Part shown: positions 17,107 through 26,257 of the stretch, one piece after another | Layout: each line of letters starts with the position of its first letter | Position numbering within the stretch: position 1 is the stretch's first letter | DNA from: Gallintestinimicrobium propionicum | GTDB lineage: Bacteria > Bacillota > Clostridia > Lachnospirales > Lachnospiraceae | Length of the DNA stretch: 64,000 bases | Assembly: GCF_025567525.1 (NCBI RefSeq) | Contig: NZ_JAOQJY010000002.1 | Span: 124,001-188,000, forward strand | Direction: 5' to 3' | Translations under genes and position numbers: made by a program | The notes under the pieces: generated by a model | Seen by the model: the letters and a program-made list of their open reading frames with translations, nothing else | Databases searched by the model: none | What the model was told of the DNA's origin: nothing

Positions 17107-17784
17107 ATGGAGTGGAAAGACGGCAGGCTGCAGCTTCCGAATGTGACGCTGATGGCGATGACGAGTGTCAATGTGCGGCAGACGATCAAGGCGATGCAGT
17201 ACAGCATGCGTCAGATTGATTTTGGAGATTGTGTGTTGATCACGCATCGGAAGCCTTTCTTTTTGCCGAAGGGTATTCGGTATGCACATACCTCGAAGCT
17301 GACGAATATTGACTGTTTTAATTATAAGATGCTTTATGAGCTGGGAGATTATATCCATACGGATTTTGTTATGGTGGTGCATGCGGATGGGTTTATCGTG
17401 CATCCGGAGATGTGGCGGGATGAGTTCCTGGATTATGATTATATCGGTTCTCCGTGGCCGATTCCGAAGGATGATATCACATACCGGGACATCAATGGGA
17501 ATCTGTGTCGGGTTGGCAACAGCGTGGGAATCCGCAGCCGGAGGCTTGTGAATTTCCCGAAGGAGGCAAATCTGCCCTTTGAGCCGGATCACGGTTCCCT
17601 GAATGAGGATGGTTTTTTGTGCGTAAAGAATCATCATCTGATCGAGGCAGCAGGGATGAAGATTGCACCGTTGGAGGTTGCAAAATATTTTGCGCATGAG
17701 ACGATGATTCCGGAGATTGAGGGGATCACACCGTTTGCGTTCCACAAATGGGCGGGGACGAATGCGCAGTATCCGAGGTTTTAG
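17107..17784 (+). CDS. DUF5672 family protein, probable glycosyltransferase
   Basis: 225 aa, complete. LPNVTLMAMTSVNVRQTIKAM at the start, VMVVHADGFIVHPEMW in the middle, DYIGSPWP and RVGNSVGIRSRR are hallmarks of DUF5672, a GT-A-like family found in capsule clusters. HADG is in the place of the DxD metal site. There are no membrane helices, so it acts in the cytoplasm. The ribosome site TGAGGATTT is moderate. Donor and acceptor are unknown. Confidence 0.8.
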   Translation: MEWKDGRLQLPNVTLMAMTSVNVRQTIKAMQYSMRQIDFGDCVLITHRKPFFLPKGIRYAHTSKLTNIDCFNYKMLYELGDYIHTDFVMVVHADGFIVHPEMWRDEFLDYDYIGSPWPIPKDDITYRDINGNLCRVGNSVGIRSRRLVNFPKEANLPFEPDHGSLNEDGFLCVKNHHLIEAAGMKIAPLEVAKYFAHETMIPEIEGITPFAFHKWAGTNAQYPRF

Positions 17785-17866
17785 AGCGGACAGCCGTTTG
17801 ACGGTCTGATGGGGCCGGTATCCAGAAGGAGCGGTCAGAGAGGGTTGTCCACAGGAAAGGAACAGC

Positions 17867-19162
17867 ATGGCAGAGCAGATTGCACATACGAAAAATGGAA
17901 AAATAGAACAGTTCGGCAGGATCTGCTTTTATGCAGGGCTTCTTTTGGAGCTTCTGATTGTCATCCTGGACAAGAGTTCGTGGATCAATCCGTTGGAAGG
18001 ACAAATGTTCCGGGTCAGCTTTCTGCTGTTTGCCTGCAAGCTCTGTGTGACGAAGTATTCCAAAAAAGAATGGCTTGCTGTGCTGGCGGCAGGAGTCATT
18101 GCGGGGCTGTGTTATCTTGGCTCGGATCGGGATGAAGCGGTTCGAGCGGTTGTGTTTGTTGCGTCGATGAAAGGGATTGACCACAAAAAGGCACTGCGGG
18201 TTGTTTTTTATGTGACGCTTACCGGAATGGCAGTGCTGGCGATGCTTTCGCTGGCGGGCGTTTTGGGCGAGGTTTGGGACGCTGGCGCTGGCTATGGAAT
18301 CAAAGAAGGCAGCAGGCGGCTTTGTCTTGGCGTCGGCAACAGCAATGCGCTTGCGATTATGATCTGGGCGTTGATGACGCTCGGCATTTATCTGTTCCAT
18401 GAAAAAATGAAGCCGGTGCACTGGATGCTTCTCGGCGTATTGACAGTTGGCGTTTACGCTGCGACGATGACGCGGACGACGTTTCTTGTCATGGCGGCAA
18501 CGCTGGTGCTGGCGTTTGTGATGGACAAGTCCTCAAAAATCCGCGAAGGCAGCGTTGTCTATATCGGCGGAATGGCAGCGGTTGCGGCAGGCTTTGTCTT
18601 TTCTTTATACGCAGCGCATATTTCCAACTGGTATGAACTAATGCCGGACTGGGTGGTCAAGATTGACAGGATCCTGACTGGGCGTATTTCCAGTATTTAT
18701 GCCTTTGAAAACGGCGGCGGCGTGCTCAGAAACTGGAAGCTGTTCGGCGATCCGAACTATGTGGAATATTTCGATATGGGTTATGTGCGCCTGTTTTTCT
18801 GGTATGGAATCATTCCGGGTGCATGCTGTATGGTGCTGCTGTTTCTCCTGATGCGTGTCTGCAGAACAATAAAGGATACCCAGGGCTTTGTCCTTGTGCT
18901 GTCCTTTGCGCTGTTTACGGTAGTCGAGGCGCATGCGGTATCGGTCTATCTGGCGCGCAATTATGTCCTGTTTTTGCTGGGAGCGTACTGGACGGCAATG
19001 CTTCCGCTGGGTGGGAAAGCAATCTGGTGGTGGCAGCTGCCGGGGGCTTTTTGGAAGCACGGTTCCAAAGCAGCGGATGGCAGCTTTGGGAGGAAAGCGA
19101 CGGTTGGCAATTGCTCTGAAGTACAGGAGAAGGCTGCAACCATAAAGGAGGCTGCGAGATGA
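17867..19162 (+). CDS. Wzy-like O-antigen/capsule polymerase
   Basis: 431 aa with about ten membrane helices and a large outer loop (about 255-310: ISNWYELMPDWVVKIDRILTG, then NGGGVLRNWKLFG), the layout of Wzy polymerases. RRLCLGVGNSNALA aligns with RNSLGYTHPNVLH in the larger polymerase at 35533, a block I take to be family-specific. It should join flipped repeat units outside the membrane. RBS AAAGGA precedes ATG 17867. Its stop overlaps the next start (ATGA). Confidence 0.75.
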   Translation: MAEQIAHTKNGKIEQFGRICFYAGLLLELLIVILDKSSWINPLEGQMFRVSFLLFACKLCVTKYSKKEWLAVLAAGVIAGLCYLGSDRDEAVRAVVFVASMKGIDHKKALRVVFYVTLTGMAVLAMLSLAGVLGEVWDAGAGYGIKEGSRRLCLGVGNSNALAIMIWALMTLGIYLFHEKMKPVHWMLLGVLTVGVYAATMTRTTFLVMAATLVLAFVMDKSSKIREGSVVYIGGMAAVAAGFVFSLYAAHISNWYELMPDWVVKIDRILTGRISSIYAFENGGGVLRNWKLFGDPNYVEYFDMGYVRLFFWYGIIPGACCMVLLFLLMRVCRTIKDTQGFVLVLSFALFTVVEAHAVSVYLARNYVLFLLGAYWTAMLPLGGKAIWWWQLPGAFWKHGSKAADGSFGRKATVGNCSEVQEKAATIKEAAR

Positions 19163-20244
19163 CAGAAAGAGCAGCCGGACGAAAAAATACAACGCAGTTT
19201 GTTTTTGCAGAGAACAGTCTGGATATTCTCCGCCTGTTTGCGGCGCTGCAGATTGCGATCACGCATTATCTGAATCTGACAATGCTCACATATGGAAAAG
19301 ACGGACCGGGGGATGGACTGCTGCTTGGCTTTAAAAGAGCGCTGACACTGTTCCCCGGCCTGATTATTCTCTTTAGCATCAGCGGATTTCTGATGGGAGA
19401 GACACTGATGCGGACACAAAACCGAAAAATATTTGCCCAAAAACGGATTCTGCGGTTGTATCCGGCGCTATGGGTCAACATTGTGCTGACGATGGGGATG
19501 CTCTCTTTGCTTCCCGGCGTCGTTTCGGGGCATGGGAAAGATCTGCTGACCTGGGCAGTTGTACAGGGCGTCGGTCTGGCCTATACGCCGTCCTTTTTGC
19601 AGGCGTTTGCGATAGAAAGCATCAACGGGACGCTTTGGGCGCTGATGGTGGAAATTCAGCTGTACGTTCTGGTTGCGGTGGTCTGGAAACGGTGTCTTGC
19701 CTGGAAAGACCGTACCTGGCATGTCCTCTTGGTGCTGACTGCGCTGTTAAATCTCGCCTGCGGCCTTTTAAAGAATTCGGGAGCGCTTCCCGGCGCGGCA
19801 GCTTCCCTGCTGGATCGAAGCTTCCTGCCGTATCTGGTCTGGTTTTTTGCAGGGCTATATCTGTGGCATTTTAAAGAGACAATTTTACAAAAACTGACAG
19901 GAAAATGGTTTATTCTGCTGATTGTATTTATCTGCTATAAAGTGTGCTGGCAGACCTTTGGCTGGAAGCTTCCGGGATATTATGCGGACCTTGTGACGAG
20001 CCTTTTGCTCCCGGTGGTTGTGCTTGCCTGCGCCTATGGCTGGAAAAAGCATCGCCTGAAAAATGATTTGTCCTATGGAATATTTTTATACCACTGGCCG
20101 TTGATCAATCTGGTATTTTACTGGAATCTGCCGAAAAAGATGCATCACATTCCGCTGTTTCTTTTGTATGTGGCAGGATTTCTTGCGTTGGCGTGCGCGT
20201 CGTGGTTTTTACTGGAACGCCATGTGTTGAAACGAAAACGCTGA
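19159..20244 (+). CDS. Acyltransferase 3 family membrane O-acyltransferase (OafA-like)
   Basis: 361 aa with about ten helices. LDILRLFAALQIAITHYLN carries the family's N-terminal Arg and His in the LRxxAxxxVxxxH pattern, and LSYGIFLYHWPLI is the late FxxYLxHxP-type block. Family members O-acetylate polysaccharides or peptidoglycan using cytoplasmic acetyl-CoA. It overlaps the polymerase gene by 4 bases, so the two are translationally coupled and probably act on the same glycan. A second member is at 56493. Confidence 0.88.
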   Translation: MTERAAGRKNTTQFVFAENSLDILRLFAALQIAITHYLNLTMLTYGKDGPGDGLLLGFKRALTLFPGLIILFSISGFLMGETLMRTQNRKIFAQKRILRLYPALWVNIVLTMGMLSLLPGVVSGHGKDLLTWAVVQGVGLAYTPSFLQAFAIESINGTLWALMVEIQLYVLVAVVWKRCLAWKDRTWHVLLVLTALLNLACGLLKNSGALPGAAASLLDRSFLPYLVWFFAGLYLWHFKETILQKLTGKWFILLIVFICYKVCWQTFGWKLPGYYADLVTSLLLPVVVLACAYGWKKHRLKNDLSYGIFLYHWPLINLVFYWNLPKKMHHIPLFLLYVAGFLALACASWFLLERHVLKRKR

Positions 20245-20330
20245 AACTTATGCAGTAGAAGCAGCATAACATCATGAAATAGGGTACAGCAAACCGCGCA
20301 TAAAATCACTGGCGCAATGGGAGAAAACGT

Positions 20331-21419
20331 ATGAAAGTTGTAATGCTTGGTGCGGACCGCAGCGTAAAGGGCGGCGTATCTGCGGTGGTCAATAACCTGT
20401 ACGAGGCGGGACTCGATCAGCGTATTGACCTGACCTATATCGGGACAATGGTGGACGGAAGCACGGCTGCGAAGCTGTTAAAAGGTGTTCAGGCGCTGTT
20501 GAAATTTGTCACTGTGCTGCCGAAAGCAGACATCGTCCATCTGAATATGGCGGCGGATGCGAGCTGCTACCGGAAGCTGATTTTTATGCAGATCGCCCTC
20601 TGGTTCCACAAAAAGGTTGTGATTCACGAGCACGGCGGAGATTTTCAGGGCTTTTATTATAAACGATGCAGCGCGAAACGACAGGCGTATATCAAAAAAA
20701 TGTTAAACCGTGCGGATTTGTTTTTGGTGCTGACGGATGTCTGGAAAGATTTTTTCGCAGACATGGTGGATCGGGACAAAATCCATGTCCTGCAGAATGC
20801 GGTTCCGGTTCCGAAAATGCCGAAAACAGATTATAGCAGCCATACGGCGGTCTTTTTGGGACGGCTTTGTCCGGAAAAGGGAGTGGACGAGCTGTTGGAC
20901 TGTGTAGAGGCGGTTTGGAAGAAGCACCCGGATTTTCATTTGGTGTTGGGCGGCTTCTGGGAAAACGGGACGGAGGAGCTGCAAAAGAAAGCAAAAAAAC
21001 TGGAGGCGCAGGGAATTGTCGAATGCCCCGGCTGGGTATCTGCAAAGCAGCGCACCGAGCTGTTTGAGCAGAGCAGTATTTTTGTCCTGCCGACGTGGTT
21101 TGAAGGACAGCCGGTTTCTCTGTTAGAGGCGATGGCGGCGGGAATGTGCAGCCTGACGACTGCAGTTGGCGGGATTCCGCAGACCCTCGGGGAGCCGGAA
21201 TGGAACAGTCTGCCGACCGGAAAAGACGGCTGCGGCGTGATGGTAGAGGCAAAAAACAGCCGGATGCTGACAGAGGCGCTGGAAGAACTGCTTTTGGATG
21301 AAAATTTGCGCCGCGAAATTGGTACAAAAGCGCGGATGCGGGTGCAGGAGTATTATGCGATAGATAATTATGTAAACCAACTGGTCAGCTATTACGAGAA
21401 ATTGAGAAAAGAGGACTAA
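20331..21419 (+). CDS. Family 4 glycosyltransferase
   Basis: 362 aa, complete GT-B enzyme. The N-terminal half has KGGVSAVVNNLYEA (glycine-rich acceptor loop) and IHEHGGDF; the donor half has VFLGRLCPEKGVDEL and PTWFEGQPVSLLEAMAAG with the ExxxxxxxE pair, followed by VGGIPQTL. It is cytoplasmic or membrane-associated. GGGAG precedes ATG 20331; two GT2 genes follow within 42 bases of each other. Specificity not readable. Confidence 0.9.
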   Translation: MKVVMLGADRSVKGGVSAVVNNLYEAGLDQRIDLTYIGTMVDGSTAAKLLKGVQALLKFVTVLPKADIVHLNMAADASCYRKLIFMQIALWFHKKVVIHEHGGDFQGFYYKRCSAKRQAYIKKMLNRADLFLVLTDVWKDFFADMVDRDKIHVLQNAVPVPKMPKTDYSSHTAVFLGRLCPEKGVDELLDCVEAVWKKHPDFHLVLGGFWENGTEELQKKAKKLEAQGIVECPGWVSAKQRTELFEQSSIFVLPTWFEGQPVSLLEAMAAGMCSLTTAVGGIPQTLGEPEWNSLPTGKDGCGVMVEAKNSRMLTEALEELLLDENLRREIGTKARMRVQEYYAIDNYVNQLVSYYEKLRKED

Positions 21420-21425
21420 TGTTGC

Positions 21426-22448
21426 ATGGAAAAAAAGGTAAGTGTGATCGTTCCGGTTTACCGGACGTTGGAGTGGCTGGCGCGCTGTGTGCAGAGCATC
21501 ACGGGTCAGACCTATAAAAATCTGGAAATTATTCTGGTGGACGACGGTTCGCCGGACGACTGCCCGGCATTATGTGACGACTGGGCGCAGAGGGACGACC
21601 GAATTCGCGTTTTGCATAAGGAAAACGGCGGTCTGGTGTCCGCGTGGATGGCTGGCGTGTCGATGAGCACCGGCGATTATCTGTGTTTTGTGGACAGTGA
21701 CGACTGGATTGACGCCTGCATGGTGGAAAAAATGCTGGATTTTTCGTCCGACTGTGGAAAAGAGATCATCTGCGGCAATTATGTACAGGAGGAAAGAAAC
21801 CGCAGCATCGAAATTTATCAGGCGATGGAGCCGGGCATTTATACGGGGCGCAGCCTGCAGGATCGGATTCACGGAAAACTTCTGGGGCAGGAAAAACGCC
21901 CGATCACATTGTCCCGCTGCATGAAGCTTTTTTCCCGTACTTTAATTGTTGAAAATATGAAATACTGTGACCCGTCCATTCGAATGGGCGAGGATATGGT
22001 CATCACCCTTCCGGCGCTTCTGGATGCGCAGCGGATTGTGGTCATGGAGGGCGCAGCGTGGTATCACTACCTGTTTTTGCGGGAGTCGATGGTGCACAGT
22101 TATGATGCCGGAATGTATGAAAATATCCGCAGTCTGGATAAAATTGTTCGCCAAATCCTTGCAGACAAGCATGCGCCGAACGCCCAAAAACAGGCGGATC
22201 GGGAGCTGCAGCTTCTGATGTTTCTGGAAATCAAGAACGAGGCGAGAAACGGACGGGAAGGCTGGAAAGGGCGGCTGCAGAAGGAATGCGGGGAAACAGA
22301 GCTGCAGGAAGCGGTCAAAAGAATGCCGCTTACTCCGACTGTTACGGAAAATAAGCTGATGTATCAGGTGCTGGCGCATCCGGAAAATACGGCAATGATG
22401 CAGCTTGTCCATTTTCTTTTGTGGGCAAACAGTAAGCGGCAGCGCTGA
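21426..22448 (+). CDS. Family 2 glycosyltransferase
   Basis: 340 aa. VSVIVPVYRTLEWLARCV, ILVDDGSPDDCPALCDDWA, KENGGLVSAWMAG and VDSDDWID form the complete GT2 core in the first 110 residues. Much of the rest resembles the same region of the GT2 at 22461. It lies 6 bases after the GT4 stop, in one operon. Specificity unknown. Confidence 0.9.
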   Translation: MEKKVSVIVPVYRTLEWLARCVQSITGQTYKNLEIILVDDGSPDDCPALCDDWAQRDDRIRVLHKENGGLVSAWMAGVSMSTGDYLCFVDSDDWIDACMVEKMLDFSSDCGKEIICGNYVQEERNRSIEIYQAMEPGIYTGRSLQDRIHGKLLGQEKRPITLSRCMKLFSRTLIVENMKYCDPSIRMGEDMVITLPALLDAQRIVVMEGAAWYHYLFLRESMVHSYDAGMYENIRSLDKIVRQILADKHAPNAQKQADRELQLLMFLEIKNEARNGREGWKGRLQKECGETELQEAVKRMPLTPTVTENKLMYQVLAHPENTAMMQLVHFLLWANSKRQR

Positions 22449-22460
22449 ATGGAGAGTTGT

Positions 22461-23567
22461 ATGGAATCAAAAAAGCAGGGACGGATCAGTATTATCATGC
22501 CGGTTTACAACGGCGTTTCCTGGATCGGGGAATGTATCGAAAGCATTCGGCAGCAGACGGATACGAACTGGGAGCTTCTGGTGCTGGACGATCATTCGAC
22601 GGACGGAACGACGGAGCTGGTGTTTAAGCTGGCGGAAGAGGATTCGAGGATTTTACCGATTTTGCGTCAGAAAAACGGCGTATCCGCAGCACGTAACGAG
22701 GGACTGGAAAAAGCGCAAGGAGAATTTATCATGTTTGTCGATGCGGACGATAAGCTGGATCCGCAGATGCTCTCTGTGCTTCGGGCGACGCTGGGGCAGA
22801 CAGAAAGCGACCTTGCGGTCTGTGATTACTATAGATGGAATGGTAGACCGGACGGAATTTATAACCGGTCAGAGGAGCTGCTAAAAACGGATGTAGAGCG
22901 GGAGAAAAATACTGCTCGGGCCAAAAAAGTGCTGCGTGCAGACGGCACAGAAAAAGCCGGGGCAGAAGCCGTTTCTCAACAACGCGCAGTTCGTGCGGAG
23001 GGCGTCCGTGTATACAATCGCTCAGAATATGTTTCGGACTATCTCCTGCGCGGAAATACCCGTTGCTGGAGCGTGTTATACCGCCGCAGTGCGATTGGAC
23101 AAATCCGTTTCCGGGAAGACTTGAGCATCGGTGAGGATATGATGTTTCTGATGGATTTGCTGATGCAGATTTCCAGCGTGAGCATCACAGAGTATCGCGG
23201 CTATTTTTACCGGATTAACGAGCAGGGCGCGATGCTCAAGCCCTTTAAACCGAGCTACATGGATGAAATCAAAAGCTGGGAGCTTGCTTGCAGGCTTGTG
23301 GAAAAAGAGTTTCCGTCCCAGAAGGGGCGGGTATACAGTATTCTGGCGGTTTCTGCGATGCTGGCTGCCGGAAAAATTGCGCGCCTGTCCGGTGCTGAAC
23401 GGAAAAAATACCAGACGGAAGTCGTACAGTGCCACAGTGCTGTCCAGAAAGGACTTGCTGCTTCCGGGGCAAAAGAGGAGCTGCCGAAGGGCTATCGGAT
23501 AAAAACGATGCTGTTCACCGCCTGTCCGGCGTTGTATCTTGCGCTGTATCATCATTGGAAAGGTTGA
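22461..23567 (+). CDS. Family 2 glycosyltransferase with a charged insertion
   Basis: 368 aa. SIIMPVYNG, VLDDHSTDGT, NGVSAARNEG and VDADDKLDP are the GT2 blocks. Between residues about 139 and 184 there is a Lys/Arg/Glu/Ala-rich stretch flanked by YNRSE at 134-138 and again at 185-189; it looks like an inserted helix or coiled segment absent from the neighbouring GT2. ATG 22461 is chosen because GGAGAG precedes it; ATG 22449, overlapping the previous stop, has no ribosome site. The structured repeat at 23569 begins right after the stop. Confidence 0.87.
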   Translation: MESKKQGRISIIMPVYNGVSWIGECIESIRQQTDTNWELLVLDDHSTDGTTELVFKLAEEDSRILPILRQKNGVSAARNEGLEKAQGEFIMFVDADDKLDPQMLSVLRATLGQTESDLAVCDYYRWNGRPDGIYNRSEELLKTDVEREKNTARAKKVLRADGTEKAGAEAVSQQRAVRAEGVRVYNRSEYVSDYLLRGNTRCWSVLYRRSAIGQIRFREDLSIGEDMMFLMDLLMQISSVSITEYRGYFYRINEQGAMLKPFKPSYMDEIKSWELACRLVEKEFPSQKGRVYSILAVSAMLAAGKIARLSGAERKKYQTEVVQCHSAVQKGLAASGAKEELPKGYRIKTMLFTACPALYLALYHHWKG

Positions 23568-23568
23568 A

Positions 23569-23701
23569 GTAACTGTTCCGTAGGTCTGCGCATTTACTGC
23601 GCTGACCGTAAGAAAACTTAGACTAGAAGGCAAAAATCCTATCGGCATAGCCGATTTGGAATGGATTTTTGCGCGTAACTGTGGGGGTACTGAACAGTTA
23701 C
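23569..23701 (+). repeat. 133-bp palindromic intergenic element
   Basis: GTAACTGTTC (23569-23578) and GAACAGTTAC (23692-23701) are exact inverted ends. Inside, GCAAAAATCC (23630-23639) pairs with GGATTTTTGC (23663-23672) around a TCGGC-ATA-GCCGA hairpin, and a second partial copy of the end motif (GTAACTGT) lies at about 23675. It resembles a miniature inverted-repeat element, with no target duplication obvious by eye. It separates the GT2 and pyruvyltransferase genes. Confidence 0.65.
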
Positions 23702-23775
23702 AGGTTGAAAATAAGAACCGGATGCCGATGGATCGAATTGCTTTTGGATGACGCAAAAGCAGAATGAGAGGAATC

Positions 23776-24942
23776 ATGAAAGACGATAAAATTGTTTTAT
23801 ATATGCATGCGGGAAGCGGCAACCACGGCTGCGAGGCGATTGTCAACAGTCTTTGCCGGATGCTTCCAAAACCGGCGATTCTGATGACGAACCGCCCGAA
23901 GGAGGATGAAACCTATTCCCTGAAGGAGCTTTGCAGTAGCTTTGTACAGGAAAAAAGCATCGAAAAGAATGTATTCGTGCATACCTGGTACTATTTGAAG
24001 CGAAAGCTTTTACACGACCCGGACTGCTTCATGGAATACCGGTATCAGGACATTTGCGGGAAAAATCTGCACCGTCTGAATATTTCCATCGGCGGGGATA
24101 ATTATTGCTATGACAACATGCTCGACCGGCTAATTTCCGCAAACCGCATGTTCCACAAGCAGGGCGCTAAAACGGTTTTATATGGCTGCTCTATCGAGCC
24201 GGAGTTGTTAAAACGTCCGGAAATCATGGAGGATATGAAGCGCTATGACGCGATCGTCGCGCGGGAAAGCCTGACCTTTGCAGCACTGCAGGAAGCCGGA
24301 ATTGACAAAAATATCCATTTATATCCGGACTCTGCTTTTTTACTGGAAACAAAGCTGGCTCCCCTGCCGGAGGGCTGGGCTCCCGGAAAGATGCTGGGCC
24401 TGAACATCAGTCCGATGATTGTGGACAATGAAAAGACTCCGGGCATTACGATGCAGAACTATAAAGCGTTGATTTCTCATATTTTAGAAACGACCGATCT
24501 GCATATTGCGCTGATTCCCCATGTGGTGTGGGAAAGCAATGATGACAGAAAACCGATCCGGCAGCTTTATGAAGCCTTTGCATCGACCGGACGTGTGATC
24601 GAGCTGCCGGATGGGTCCGCTCCGGAATTAAAGGGCTATATCAGCCGCTGCGAGATGTTTATCGGAGCCCGGACCCATGCGACAATCGCGGCATATTCCT
24701 CCTGCGTGCCGACGCTGGTAGTCGGCTATTCGATCAAGGCTCGTGGAATCGCAAAGGATTTATTTGGAACGGACGAGGGCTATGTCCTGCCGGTGCAGGC
24801 ACTCGCCAAAAAAGAAGACCTCGTCAACGCATTTGACTGGCTGTATCAAAATGCACAGGCACAGAAAGCACACCTGCAGCAGATCATGCCGGACTATTGC
24901 AAAAAGGCAAAAGAAGCAGAAAACCTGTTGAGAGAGCTGTGA
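23776..24942 (+). CDS. Polysaccharide pyruvyltransferase family protein
   Basis: 388 aa. HAGSGNHGCEAIVNSL near the start, ISIGGDNYCYD, YDAIVARESLT and GARTHATIAAYSS near the end match the PF04230 family (CsaB, PssK and relatives), which transfers pyruvate from phosphoenolpyruvate to sugars as a ketal. Some members have other roles, so substrate is open. ATG 23776 follows GAGAGGA; ATG 23764 upstream lacks a site. There are no membrane helices, so it acts in the cytoplasm on lipid-linked intermediates. Confidence 0.85.
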   Translation: MKDDKIVLYMHAGSGNHGCEAIVNSLCRMLPKPAILMTNRPKEDETYSLKELCSSFVQEKSIEKNVFVHTWYYLKRKLLHDPDCFMEYRYQDICGKNLHRLNISIGGDNYCYDNMLDRLISANRMFHKQGAKTVLYGCSIEPELLKRPEIMEDMKRYDAIVARESLTFAALQEAGIDKNIHLYPDSAFLLETKLAPLPEGWAPGKMLGLNISPMIVDNEKTPGITMQNYKALISHILETTDLHIALIPHVVWESNDDRKPIRQLYEAFASTGRVIELPDGSAPELKGYISRCEMFIGARTHATIAAYSSCVPTLVVGYSIKARGIAKDLFGTDEGYVLPVQALAKKEDLVNAFDWLYQNAQAQKAHLQQIMPDYCKKAKEAENLLREL

Positions 24943-25024
24943 AAGCGTAAAAAATCAGAAGCAGTTGCGTGAAATACAATGCAGCCGTGCAGGCAGTTCA
25001 TAAAAAACAGAGGGAGGGAAAATT

Positions 25025-26257
25025 GTGAGCCAGATACAGGAAATGATAAAACCGGCAGCAGCGATGCTGGATACTTATCCGGTGGTGACCACCAAACAGA
25101 AAATCAAACAGTGGATCAAGACCTGCATCCCGGGCATGACGCCGGAAAAGGTAGAGCGTTATTCCTGGCCTCAGGCGCTTCTTGCGATGGGGCTGTTGCA
25201 GGCATATGAGCAGACAAAGGACAAGACTGCGTTAAGCAGTGTGTTTTCCTATCTCAGACGGTGGAAAAACAGCGGATATCCCATCTCTCATGTGGATCAT
25301 GTGATGAATGGAAGCGTTGCCCTGTGGACAGAAGAGATTTTGACGAGGGAAAAAAGGGAAGATGCAGAATCTCTGGAAGCGCTCTGGATCTGCCGGGAAG
25401 GGGCGGACATTTGCGCAGGCTGGATCAAAGCAGCGAAAAAAACTGCGGACGGCATCCTTGCGTACCGGAGCCAGCATCCGGACTGGCTGTTTGCAGATAC
25501 CCTTGGGATGCTTTGTCCCTTTGCCTGTCGTTACGGTGTTCAGAAACAGGATAAAGAGCTGTTAAACCTCGGAATCCGTCAGCTGGAGCTCTTTTTCCAA
25601 AAGGGGATGGATGAAAAAACCGGTCTGCCCTATCATGGCTATGATGAAAAGAACGGCACGAAATACGGAATAATCGGCTGGGGAAGAGCCTGCGGTTGGA
25701 TGCTGCTTGGATTGTCGCAGAGCATTTTGTGGATTTCAGAGCAGCCTGCAGGAGCAGAACAGACGAACAAGCTGCAGGCGGAGCAGCCTGCAGGAGCAGA
25801 ACAGGCGAACAAGCTGCAGGCAGAGCAGTCAGCAGCGCAGCCGTCCTCCCAGTCTGTTGCCCGGGAGGGCTGCAATCGTCTGCTTTTACTGCAACAACAG
25901 CTCCTTGACAGCATTTTTGTATGGCAGCGCGCAGACGGTGGATTTTCCTGGCAGCTACAGGCACGGGAGGGACACCGGGATACCTCAGCAGAGGGGATGA
26001 TCGGATATGGGGCCTGGCTGGCAGCAGAGACTGCAGCTGTGCAGCGTTCAGAGCAGTGGAGCCCTGCACTGAGCCGTCTGGCAGCTATCATGCAGACGAG
26101 CATCCGTGATGGGCGTGTCACAGACTGCTCCGGCGAATGCAAGGGCTTTGCGGAATATCCGCAGGTATACGGAACCTATCCCTGGGGCAGCGGCAGCGCG
26201 CTGGCCTTTCTGGCAGTGCAGCTTTTCAGGGAAGAGAATAACGATAGGGCAGAATGA
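25025..26257 (+). CDS. GH88/GH105-like unsaturated glycuronyl hydrolase with a repeat insertion
   Basis: 410 aa, predicted alpha/alpha-barrel, no signal peptide. YSWPQALLAMGLLQAYE, FADTLGMLCPFACRYG, GLPYHGYDEKNGTKYG and IGWGRACGWMLLGL (218-229) match the YteR/YesR order; the family removes 4,5-unsaturated uronic acids from oligosaccharide ends by vinyl-ether hydration. No lyase is visible here. Residues 239-266 are two 14-residue repeats (EQPAGAEQTNKLQA and variant) that interrupt the domain after GWGRACGW. GTG 25025 follows AGGGAGGG. Family assignment is from motifs only; a role in trimming a uronate glycan is inferred. Confidence 0.72.
   Translation: MSQIQEMIKPAAAMLDTYPVVTTKQKIKQWIKTCIPGMTPEKVERYSWPQALLAMGLLQAYEQTKDKTALSSVFSYLRRWKNSGYPISHVDHVMNGSVALWTEEILTREKREDAESLEALWICREGADICAGWIKAAKKTADGILAYRSQHPDWLFADTLGMLCPFACRYGVQKQDKELLNLGIRQLELFFQKGMDEKTGLPYHGYDEKNGTKYGIIGWGRACGWMLLGLSQSILWISEQPAGAEQTNKLQAEQPAGAEQANKLQAEQSAAQPSSQSVAREGCNRLLLLQQQLLDSIFVWQRADGGFSWQLQAREGHRDTSAEGMIGYGAWLAAETAAVQRSEQWSPALSRLAAIMQTSIRDGRVTDCSGECKGFAEYPQVYGTYPWGSGSALAFLAVQLFREENNDRAE
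25739..25822 (+). repeat. 42-bp in-frame tandem repeat inside the GH105-like gene
   Basis: Two copies, 25739-25780 and 25781-25822, differ at very few bases and encode EQPAGAEQ(T/A)NKLQA, followed by a degenerate EQSAAQPSSQ. PstI-like CCTGCAGG and CTGCAG words recur, suggesting slippage growth. The length keeps the frame. Confidence 0.8.

Noticed and set aside
16876..17868. 330-codon minus-strand frame opposite DUF5672 and repeat C
   Set aside because: It runs through the repeat and mirrors the DUF5672 gene; Arg/His/Leu-rich shadow composition.
25425..26142. Minus-strand frames opposite the GH105-like gene
   Set aside because: Shadows with serine/alanine/cysteine repeats produced by the 42-bp tandem repeat.
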